From positions 1 to 10,065 of the forward strand of contig JACDAK010000094.1 of NCBI GenBank assembly GCA_013695495.1: a stretch of DNA of 10,065 nt. Direction: 5' to 3'. The stretch comes from Blastocatellia bacterium. Its GTDB lineage: Bacteria; Acidobacteriota; Blastocatellia; Pyrinomonadales; Pyrinomonadaceae. The notes below the pieces were generated by a model that saw only the letters and a program-made list of their open reading frames with translations, did no database searches and was not told the origin of the DNA. Shown here in pieces: positions 1 to 6,540 of this stretch (position 1 is the first letter of the stretch; each line of letters begins with the position of its first letter). The position numbers and the translations under genes were made by a program.

Positions 1-582
1 GCGGTTCAGTCTGTGATCCGGGTCGGCTATCCCGCACTCGCTCAGACCGACAGCGATTACTACCCGGCCGTTGTAATGAATTACATCCTCGGCGGCGGCG
101 GTTTCGCGTCTCAGCTTACACAGCAGCTTCGCGAAGGGAAGGGCTACACTTACGGAATCGGTTCAGGGTTCTCCGGGACTCATGCGGCCGGGCCGTTCGC
201 GATCTCAAGTGGGGTGCGTGCAAACGTTACGCTAGAATCGCTGCAGCTCGTGAAGCAGATCGTGGACGATTACGGCAAAAACTTCTCCGAAGCCGATCTT
301 GCAACCACGAAAGGCTTTTTGATCAAGAGCAATGCACGTGCGTTCGAAACGTCACAGGCAAAGCTCAACATGCTTGAAAACATCAGCAAATACGGTTGGA
401 AGCATGATTACGTCAAAGAACGCGAGCGGATCGTCAACAACATGACCCTTGATCAGATCAGAGCCCTGTCAGGCAAATATCTGAACAGCGGCAGGATGAT
501 CTGGCTCGTCGTCGGCGATGCCGAAACTCAGCTCCCGCGGCTCAAGGAACTCGGCTTCGGCGAACCGATCCGGATGAATTAG
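1..582 (+). CDS. M16 (pitrilysin-type) zinc peptidase, C-terminal part; 5' end outside the window
   Basis: Frame 1 is open from the first base to TAG at 580-582, giving 193 residues of a protein that began upstream. The visible part matches the C-terminal domain of M16 peptidases: a GGGGFASQL turn (residues 31-39 of the fragment) followed by LREGKGYTYG, where Arg44 and Tyr51, seven apart, form the R/Y pair that M16 enzymes use to bind substrate. The zinc motif HxxEH lies in the N-terminal domain and cannot be seen. The gene could therefore encode a one-chain enzyme with two M16 halves, or the non-catalytic R/Y partner of an M16B pair. Known family role: degradation of peptides and small proteins, often in the periplasm or outer membrane in Gram-negatives; location here is not visible. 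An intrinsic terminator follows ten bases after the stop, so this is probably the last gene of its transcript. Confidence 0.88.
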   Translation, partial: AVQSVIRVGYPALAQTDSDYYPAVVMNYILGGGGFASQLTQQLREGKGYTYGIGSGFSGTHAAGPFAISSGVRANVTLESLQLVKQIVDDYGKNFSEADLATTKGFLIKSNARAFETSQAKLNMLENISKYGWKHDYVKERERIVNNMTLDQIRALSGKYLNSGRMIWLVVGDAETQLPRLKELGFGEPIRMN

Positions 583-591
583 CAGACAGGT

Positions 592-625
592 GAGGAGGGC
601 GGCGATGCCCTCCTCTTCATTTTTC
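592..625 (+). terminator. Rho-independent terminator after the M16 peptidase gene
   Basis: A perfect 9-bp stem pairs GAGGAGGGC (592-600) with GCCCTCCTC (607-615) around a 6-base loop (601-606). It is followed by TTCATTTTTC, a T-rich but interrupted tail. It begins ten bases after the M16 stop codon, the usual place for an intrinsic terminator. The GGAGGG in its left arm also looks like a Shine-Dalgarno site for an ATG at 605, but that ATG lies across the loop and right arm of the hairpin. I therefore read the structure as a terminator rather than a ribosome-binding site. The tail is not a pure T run, so termination may be partial and could let the downstream SDR gene be transcribed. Confidence 0.7.
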
Positions 626-628
626 GCA

Positions 629-1660
629 ATGGCAAAAAAGAAAGGACTAGCCACGACCACCAAAAAGATACTCATCACCGGCGGAACCGGCTTCCTCGGT
701 GCAGAGCTCGTTCGTCAGTTTCTGGATGCGGGTGAAAAGCATTTGCGTGTGATGGCGTCCAGCGTTCCCGCATGGATGAAAGACGCCGGCGTCGAAGCCA
801 TCGAAGGCTCCGTCACCTCCCGCGAAGACGTTGCCTCCGCAGTCAGCAACGCATCCGTAATTTTCCACCTCGCAGGCAAAGTCTCGCGTAACAACGACGA
901 TGCAGCCACGGTTAATAAGATTCACGTCGAAGGCACGCGTATCCTCTGCGAGGCCGCAGCCGAGGCCGGGGTATGTACGATGGTGCTCGCGTCGTCGAGC
1001 GGCACGATCGCCGTCAGCGCAGACCCCGAGGTCGTCGACGAAACCTATCCGCAGCCCGTGGAGATCATCTCTCGCTGGGCTTACTACGCGTCAAAGTATT
1101 ATCAGGAGCGTACCGCTCTAGAAAACTTCGACGGCGACGGCCGCAAGCTCGTCATCCTCAACCCCACTCTGCTACTCGGCCCCGGCGACGAACGTCTGAG
1201 TTCGACACAGGTCGTTCTCGATTTCCTCGGCCGTCGCATTCCGTATTGTCCGAGCGGTGGGCTAAGTTTTGTCGATGTCCGCGATGTTGCCCCGGCATTC
1301 ATTAGCGCCGTCGAAAAAGGCATTCATCAAGAGAAATACCTGCTGGGCTCGGCCAATATGAAGTTCGAGGATTTTTTCGGAAGGCTGCAACGGCTCTCGG
1401 GCGTTTCAGCACCAATGATCCGCATGCCCAAGAAGCTCGCGGTCGCCGGTGCGGGCATTCTCGATTCTGTATTCAGGAATTGGAACAAATCATCGCCCGT
1501 CCAACCCAAAGAGGTCGAACAGGCCGAGCATTTCTGGTATTTCTCGTCCGATAAGGCCGTCGAACAGCTCGGTTTTACGCCGCGCGATCCTCAGGAGACG
1601 CTAAACGACACGATCACCTATCTCCGCGAAAACGTCCTCGGCGAAGGCGTATTCAAATGA
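629..1660 (+). CDS. Extended SDR: NAD(P)-dependent epimerase/reductase, HpnA/dihydroflavonol-reductase type
   Basis: Counted from ATG 629 the protein has 343 residues. An N-terminal Rossmann fold shows the dinucleotide-binding glycines GGTGFLG (residues 18-24). A SSS stretch at 122-124 supplies the likely catalytic Ser, and YYASK at 152-156 gives the SDR catalytic pair Tyr152/Lys156. NPTLLLGPGD (178-187) is typical of the hopanoid-associated sugar epimerase (HpnA), dihydroflavonol reductase and 3-beta-hydroxysteroid dehydrogenase branch. The C-terminal third binds substrate and does not identify it. There is no signal peptide, so the enzyme is cytoplasmic. Starts at GTG 590 or ATG 605 are in frame, but both fall in the terminator hairpin 592-625; ATG 629 leaves the usual short lead before the first beta strand and has no Shine-Dalgarno site. 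No hopanoid genes are visible nearby, so the substrate is unknown. Confidence 0.85.
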   Translation: MAKKKGLATTTKKILITGGTGFLGAELVRQFLDAGEKHLRVMASSVPAWMKDAGVEAIEGSVTSREDVASAVSNASVIFHLAGKVSRNNDDAATVNKIHVEGTRILCEAAAEAGVCTMVLASSSGTIAVSADPEVVDETYPQPVEIISRWAYYASKYYQERTALENFDGDGRKLVILNPTLLLGPGDERLSSTQVVLDFLGRRIPYCPSGGLSFVDVRDVAPAFISAVEKGIHQEKYLLGSANMKFEDFFGRLQRLSGVSAPMIRMPKKLAVAGAGILDSVFRNWNKSSPVQPKEVEQAEHFWYFSSDKAVEQLGFTPRDPQETLNDTITYLRENVLGEGVFK

Positions 1661-1661
1661 T

Positions 1662-2963
1662 CTATGCTTCGCTGCTCGCCTTTGCTCCCCCAAACCACTT
1701 GTACCCAAAATAAATAACCACACCTACCGCCGCCGCTATCGCGATCGGCACGCCCTCGCGTGAAAATGTCACCTGCGTCAGCAGCCAGATGATCAGCAGC
1801 AGCGAGAGCACGGCAGCGACTATGCCCGCGGGTGCGATGAACTTAGCCTCAGGAGCATCACCGCGTCGCCGCAACACCGGCAGAGCGAGACAGGTCGTCG
1901 CGTAAACAAGCAAACGCGTAATCGTCGCGATTGCCAAGGCAGTTAGGAATGTCGAGTAAACCGTCAGCACAAAGATCACCGCCGACGTTAACAGTATCGA
2001 GATCCACGGTGTCTTGAACGTATCATGGGTGCGGCTTAGCACTTCGGGCAGCTCTTTCTTCTCCGACATCGCAAACAGCAGCCGCGTGCTGCCCAAGAAT
2101 CCGACATTCAGATTTCCGAGGATTGAGATCAACGCCCCAAGTGTTATGAACGCGGCACCGTACGTACCGAGAAATATCGCACCCGCATCTGCAAGCGGCC
2201 GCTCCGATTGGGCCAACCCCGGAAGCGTTCCGATGCTAACGATCTGTATCAAGATATAAAGCGCCGCGACCACACCCAACGCCACGAACAGTGCGAACGG
2301 CATACTCCGCTGCGGGTCCTTCGTCTCGCCGCCCATCACAACGCCGACCTCAAAGCCCACGAATGCATATAACAAAAGCAGTACCGCTCCCGAGAATTCC
2401 GTGTAACCCGGGGTCGCGTCGAAGGTAAAATTCGCTGGCTCGATGAAAAATATCCCGACCGCAACGAATACAAACAGCGGGATCAGCTTGCCCGCCGTAA
2501 ATATGTTAGTCATCATCGCGGACTGTTTTACGCCGATGAGGTTAACGATAAAGATCGCCGCAACGACCAGTGTGATCATTCCGACTCGAAACGCCCCTTC
2601 ACTCGCGTCGGCCACGAAAAACCCAAAGTACGTGACCAGCAAGTTACAGTTCGCCGCAAATGTCGTCACCCGCACTATCCAATAAAGCCAGCCGACCTCA
2701 AACCCGACCAACGGCCCAAACGCCTCGCGTGCGTAAAGGTAAGGCCCGCCCGTCGCTGAGAACCGGCTCGAAACCTCGGCATAGCAGATCACGATAAACC
2801 CGATAACGACCGCACACGCGATAAACGCTATAAGGCTCCATGTGCCGATAAGGCCGTGAACGCGTGCCGGTAAACCGAAAATGCCGGCGCCTATGATGGT
2901 GTTGACGATGATCGCCGTGAGGTCCCATCGGCCAATGCCGCGGACAAGTTTTTCTTCTGTCAT
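1662..2963 (-). CDS. APC-superfamily amino-acid permease, 12 predicted membrane segments
   Basis: A 433-residue, strongly hydrophobic protein of usual length for the amino acid-polyamine-organocation (APC) family, secondary transporters with a LeuT-like fold that move amino acids or related amines across the inner membrane. TM1 carries the unwound substrate-site motif GAGIFG (about residues 26-31). The YAFVGFE motif of TM6 is present, followed by an ETKDPQRSMP loop, also characteristic. I count about 12 hydrophobic segments, with a short charged loop (LRRRGDAPEAK) before the last two. The substrate cannot be read from the sequence; arginine/ornithine or another amino acid are equally possible. 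ATG at 2963 is the first start and has no Shine-Dalgarno site. A sigma70-like promoter lies at 3009-3037. The gene converges on the SDR gene with a single base between stop codons and is divergent from the hydrolase/peptidase operon, which suggests a shared theme of peptide or amino-acid use. Confidence 0.88.
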   Translation of the reverse strand: MTEEKLVRGIGRWDLTAIIVNTIIGAGIFGLPARVHGLIGTWSLIAFIACAVVIGFIVICYAEVSSRFSATGGPYLYAREAFGPLVGFEVGWLYWIVRVTTFAANCNLLVTYFGFFVADASEGAFRVGMITLVVAAIFIVNLIGVKQSAMMTNIFTAGKLIPLFVFVAVGIFFIEPANFTFDATPGYTEFSGAVLLLLYAFVGFEVGVVMGGETKDPQRSMPFALFVALGVVAALYILIQIVSIGTLPGLAQSERPLADAGAIFLGTYGAAFITLGALISILGNLNVGFLGSTRLLFAMSEKKELPEVLSRTHDTFKTPWISILLTSAVIFVLTVYSTFLTALAIATITRLLVYATTCLALPVLRRRGDAPEAKFIAPAGIVAAVLSLLLIIWLLTQVTFSREGVPIAIAAAVGVVIYFGYKWFGGAKASSEA

Positions 2964-3008
2964 TAGATGTTGTTATGTCTGGTCAGCTTTTTGGGAAGAT
3001 GTTTTTCG

Positions 3009-3037
3009 TTTATACTCTGAAAATCAATTCCGGTAAA
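3009..3037 (-). promoter_or_regulatory. Sigma70-like promoter for the amino-acid permease, in the divergent intergenic region
   Basis: On the minus strand the site reads TTTACC (-35, plus-strand 3032-3037), a 17-base spacer, then TATAAA (-10, plus-strand 3009-3014). The boxes match 4 of 6 and 5 of 6 consensus positions with ideal spacing. Transcription would begin near 3002, about 38 bases before the permease ATG. On the plus strand TATACT (3011-3016, 5 of 6) overlaps this -10 box and could serve the divergent hydrolase operon starting at 3055, but I see no good -35 for it. The rest of the 91-bp intergenic region 2964-3054 is AT-rich and shows no other clear site. Confidence 0.5.
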
Positions 3038-3054
3038 GAATTCAAATAAAAAAT

Positions 3055-4053
3055 ATGCATAAAACGCGAGTCTACCTGTCGCTTTTGGTTACTTTCCTGC
3101 TCATCGGTTTATCTGAGGCATCGGCTCAGATCCCCGCCCGCGAGATCGAGATCGTCCGTCCGAAGGCCTATCGGCCCCTCGAAGCTGCAAAGTCTGAGCG
3201 CATCTCAAAGATCGTCGCGACCGCGGTCGAAGCTGCCGTCAGCTCCGGTAAGTTCGAGGGCCTGAACAAAGATCAGTTCGCTGTAACGCTCATTGACCTG
3301 ACGGCATCCCCGGAGTGGGCCGACCATCGGGGCGAGGCCATGATGTACCCCGCAAGCGTTCCAAAGATGTTCTACCTCGTGAACATCCATCAACAGCTCG
3401 AGGACGGCAAGCTGACGACTACCCCTGAATTTGAACGCGGCATACGCGACATGATCGTCGATTCGTCCAACGACGCGACTCAATATATCGTCGATGTCCT
3501 TACACAAACCGCCAGCGGCGGCGAATTGCCCGCAAAAGAATTCGAGCTTTGGTCATATCGCCGCAACCGGATGAACCGCTATTTCACCTCGCTCGGGTAT
3601 CGCAACATCAACGTCAATCAAAAAACCTATTGCGAGGATGCATACGGCGTTGAGCAGCAGTTTCGCAACTACAAAGGCAATAACCGCAATATGCTCACTT
3701 CTAACGCTTCCGCACGCCTCATCGCTGAGATCGCGACTGGCCGTGCGGTAAACGAATCGCGAAGCAAAGTGATGATGGAAACGCTGAAACGCGACCCCTT
3801 TCCGACCGGTAAAGCGGTCGACAGCCAGTCCGTCGATTTCAGCGGCGCCGCTCTTATCGAGCGCAAGCTGACCGGGGCTCGTCTGTGGTCAAAAGCCGGA
3901 TGGGTCTCGCGGCAACGTCACGACGCCGCCTATATAGAACTGCCGACGGGCCAGAAATTCGCGATCGCGGTGTTCACCGAAAATCGTTCGAGTGACAAGG
4001 ACCTGATCCCGTTCATCGTCGGTTCTGTCATCGATCAAATCTCAAAAAAATAA
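3055..4053 (+). CDS. Secreted serine hydrolase of the class A beta-lactamase fold (Beta-lactamase2-like)
   Basis: 332 residues with a signal peptide: charged start MHKTR, hydrophobic core, and likely cleavage after Ala-Ser-Ala (22-24). The mature protein has the penicillin-recognising signatures in order: SVPK with nucleophile Ser101 and general base Lys104; SSN at 137-139 in the place of the SDN loop; and KAG at 280-282 in the place of KTG. I cannot find the class A omega-loop ExxLN motif (Glu166) between SSN and KAG, where the sequence reads NQKTYCEDAYG. That residue is needed to hydrolyse the acyl-enzyme in true class A beta-lactamases, so this is more likely a DD-peptidase-like, esterase-like or other serine hydrolase than a resistance enzyme. 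It probably acts in the periplasm. Its stop is one base before the start of the S9D peptidase gene, so the two are cotranscribed. No Shine-Dalgarno site; an A-rich stretch precedes the ATG. Confidence 0.8.
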   Translation: MHKTRVYLSLLVTFLLIGLSEASAQIPAREIEIVRPKAYRPLEAAKSERISKIVATAVEAAVSSGKFEGLNKDQFAVTLIDLTASPEWADHRGEAMMYPASVPKMFYLVNIHQQLEDGKLTTTPEFERGIRDMIVDSSNDATQYIVDVLTQTASGGELPAKEFELWSYRRNRMNRYFTSLGYRNINVNQKTYCEDAYGVEQQFRNYKGNNRNMLTSNASARLIAEIATGRAVNESRSKVMMETLKRDPFPTGKAVDSQSVDFSGAALIERKLTGARLWSKAGWVSRQRHDAAYIELPTGQKFAIAVFTENRSSDKDLIPFIVGSVIDQISKK

Positions 4054-4054
4054 T

Positions 4055-6487
4055 ATGAAGATCAAACTCGTTTTCCTCATCGCTCTGTTATTGATCCCCG
4101 CCGGCCTGTTTGCTCAGGGCTACAGGCAGCCGCCGAAAGAGGTTCTGGATGTGCTCAACGCACCGGCTCCGCCCGCGACTTCGCTTTCGCCGACGCGAGA
4201 CAAGATCGCGTTGCTGGAAACGCTGCGTTATCCGCCGGTCGCAGAACTCGCCGAGCCCATGCTGCGACTCGCCGGCCTGAGGATCAACCCTCGAACAAAC
4301 GCAGCGCATCGTCAGAACTATTTTATCGGTCTGAGCCTGCAAAACATCGCTGACGGGGCTGTGACAAAGGTCCAACTGCCCGCCGGCGCCAAGCTCGTGT
4401 CTGCTCAATGGTCACCTGACGGCCGTCATCTCGCGGCAGGCAACGTTACCGACAAAGGCGTCGAACTTTGGATCATCAGCACGGCGACAGGCAAGGCGAT
4501 GCGGGTGCCGAACGTGTATGTGAATACCGCATTCGGCGGATTTTCGTGGGAAGGTTCCGACATGCTCTCGGCACAGCTTGTTCCGACAAATCGCGGCTCT
4601 GCCCCGGCGTATCAGGACACGGTACCGACTGAGCCAAACATTCAGGAAACGACCGGCAGAAGCGGCGCGATCGCGACGTTTCAAGATCTTCTCCGAAGCC
4701 CTTCGGACGAACGCCTGTTCGAATACTACGCCACCTCACAGCCCGCGATGATCAGCCTGAACGGCACCGTAAGAAACGTCGGCTCTCCTGCGATCTACGA
4801 CAACTTCTCGCCTTCTCCTGACGGGAGGTTCATCCTCGTATCTCGCGTCCAGCGGCCGTTCTCATACTTGTTCCCGGTCTTCCGCTTTCCGCGTAAGGTC
4901 GAGGTGTTGGACACAAGCGGCAAGCCCGTCTACACCGTCGCCGACATTCCGTTGCAAGATGCGCTCCCGGTGCAGGGCGTCCCTGTTGGGCGGCGTTCGT
5001 ACGGCTGGATCCCGACGGAAGGAGCAACCCTCATTTGGGCCGAAGCGCTCGACGGCGGCGACCCGCGTAAGGCTGCCGAGCATCGCGACAAACTAATGAA
5101 ACTCGCGGCTCCTTTTAGCGGCCAGCCCGCCGAGATCGTCAAGATCCAGCACCGATACCAGGGCCGTGCGTTCGGTGAGCGCGACGGCATGATGTTGTTT
5201 TACGATTTCGATCGCGACAGCCGCCACCGCCGCATCTTTATAACGGACTATCGCAACCCGGCAAACGTCCGGCTGGTTTCCGACCTTAACACCGCCGATC
5301 GGTACAACGACATCGGCAGCCCGATATCAAAGACGCTGCCGAACGGCGTCAATGTCATCCGGCAGCATGGTGACGAGATATTTCTCACCGGCGCCGGAGC
5401 ATCGCCTGAGGGCGATCGCCCGTTCTTCCGTGCGATGAACATCAAGACCCTCGAAACCCGCGAAATCTTTCGCTCGGGTACGGACGAGTATGAGGCGTTT
5501 GTGGGAATGATGGATGACGAGGGAATGAACTTCATCACCCGCAAAGAATCCGTCACCGAGCCGCCCAACCTTTTTATGCGGCAAGTATGCCCTCCGGGGA
5601 AAGTTTGCACCGCTTTGGCGTACCGGCGGCTAACGGACTTTGCGGATCCTTCACCGCAGCTCCGCGGTATCACGAAAGAACTCGTCACCTATAAACGGCC
5701 TGACGGCGTAGATCTTTCGTTCACGCTCTATCTGCCGCCGGGCCATCAGAAGGGAACTCGCCTGCCGACGGTCGTCTGGGCTTATCCGCAGGAGTTTACC
5801 GATGCGGGCGTCGCAGGCCAGGTGTCAGGCTCGACCAACCGGTTCACGCAGATGGGCGGGTCGTCGCACCTCTTCTTCCTGCTTCAGGGTTACGCCGTAC
5901 TCGACAATACCACGATGCCGATCGTCGGCGATCCTGAAACGGTGAACGACACCTTCATCGACCAGCTCGTTGCGTCGGCAAAAGCCGCTATCGATAAAGG
6001 TGTTGAACTGGGTGTTGTCGACCCCGAACGCGCAGGCGTCGGCGGCCACAGCTACGGTGCGTTCATGACAGCAAACCTGCTGGCGCATTCCGACCTGTTC
6101 CGTGCGGGCATTGCCCGCAGCGGTGCCTACAACCGCACGCTCACGCCGTTCGGATTTCAGGCCGAGCGGCGTACCTTTTGGGAAGCTACGGAGCTTTACA
6201 CGCGGGTTTCGCCGTTCTTCTATGCGCACAAGATCAACGAGCCGATACTCCTAATCCACGGCGAAGCGGATAACAATCAGGGGACATACCCGATCCAATC
6301 AGAACGTATGTACGCCGCTATCCGGGGGAACGGCGGCACGGCACGCCTCGTGATGCTTCCGCACGAATCGCACGGCTACGCAGCCAAAGAATCTGTCGAG
6401 CACACGCTGTTCGAACAGGTGAGCTGGTTCGATAAATACGTCAAAAACGCAAAACCGCGGTCCGCTTCCGCTTCAAACGGAAACTAA
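4055..6487 (+). CDS. Secreted S9 family peptidase, glutamyl endopeptidase-like (S9D)
   Basis: 810 residues. A signal peptide (MKIK plus hydrophobic core) probably ends at Ala20. Residues about 30-550 are beta-rich with SPDGRHLA- and SPDGRFIL-type strands, the propeller that gates S9 enzymes. Residues about 560-800 form the alpha/beta-hydrolase domain with a complete triad: Ser666 in GGHSYGAF, Asp739 in HGEADNN, His773 in PHESHGY. The RSGAYNRTLTPFGFQ stretch and the N-terminal LAGLRI region closely recall plant chloroplast glutamyl endopeptidase (CGEP), as I remember that family, which places it in S9D rather than among DPP4 or acylaminoacyl peptidases. Cleavage after Glu is inferred from the family. 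Two cysteines six apart (Cys512, Cys518) could form a disulfide in an exported protein. It follows the serine hydrolase by one base, and a strong terminator follows its stop, so the pair is a closed operon. Plain peptidase activity is secure; specificity is not. Confidence 0.9.
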   Translation: MKIKLVFLIALLLIPAGLFAQGYRQPPKEVLDVLNAPAPPATSLSPTRDKIALLETLRYPPVAELAEPMLRLAGLRINPRTNAAHRQNYFIGLSLQNIADGAVTKVQLPAGAKLVSAQWSPDGRHLAAGNVTDKGVELWIISTATGKAMRVPNVYVNTAFGGFSWEGSDMLSAQLVPTNRGSAPAYQDTVPTEPNIQETTGRSGAIATFQDLLRSPSDERLFEYYATSQPAMISLNGTVRNVGSPAIYDNFSPSPDGRFILVSRVQRPFSYLFPVFRFPRKVEVLDTSGKPVYTVADIPLQDALPVQGVPVGRRSYGWIPTEGATLIWAEALDGGDPRKAAEHRDKLMKLAAPFSGQPAEIVKIQHRYQGRAFGERDGMMLFYDFDRDSRHRRIFITDYRNPANVRLVSDLNTADRYNDIGSPISKTLPNGVNVIRQHGDEIFLTGAGASPEGDRPFFRAMNIKTLETREIFRSGTDEYEAFVGMMDDEGMNFITRKESVTEPPNLFMRQVCPPGKVCTALAYRRLTDFADPSPQLRGITKELVTYKRPDGVDLSFTLYLPPGHQKGTRLPTVVWAYPQEFTDAGVAGQVSGSTNRFTQMGGSSHLFFLLQGYAVLDNTTMPIVGDPETVNDTFIDQLVASAKAAIDKGVELGVVDPERAGVGGHSYGAFMTANLLAHSDLFRAGIARSGAYNRTLTPFGFQAERRTFWEATELYTRVSPFFYAHKINEPILLIHGEADNNQGTYPIQSERMYAAIRGNGGTARLVMLPHESHGYAAKESVEHTLFEQVSWFDKYVKNAKPRSASASNGN

Positions 6488-6507
6488 CCACGGTGGATCG
6501 ACGGAGG

Positions 6508-6540
6508 GGCGCCGAGTGCATCACACTCGGCGCCTTTCTT
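6508..6540 (+). terminator. Rho-independent terminator of the hydrolase/S9D peptidase operon
   Basis: A perfect 11-bp stem pairs GGCGCCGAGTG (6508-6518) with CACTCGGCGCC (6524-6534) around a 5-base loop, followed by TTTCTTATT. It starts 20 bases after the S9D stop codon. The T-rich tail runs into the stop codon of the convergent PAS-GGDEF-EAL gene (6539-6541). On the minus strand the same hairpin would form but is followed by CCTCCGTC with no T run, so I call it for the plus strand only. Confidence 0.9.

Noticed and set aside
590..628. GTG 590 or ATG 605 as start of the SDR gene, with GGAGGG as ribosome-binding site.
   Set aside because: The region forms a perfect terminator hairpin after the M16 stop, and the extra residues precede the normal N-terminus of the Rossmann fold.
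3055..4053. Calling the serine hydrolase an antibiotic-resistance beta-lactamase.
   Set aside because: SSN and KAG replace SDN and KTG, and no Glu166 motif is visible; only the fold assignment is justified.
5825..6229. Minus-strand open frame of 134 codons opposite the S9D catalytic domain.
   Set aside because: It is antisense to the conserved catalytic region, including the GGHSYGAF Ser motif; the coding constraint is on the other strand.
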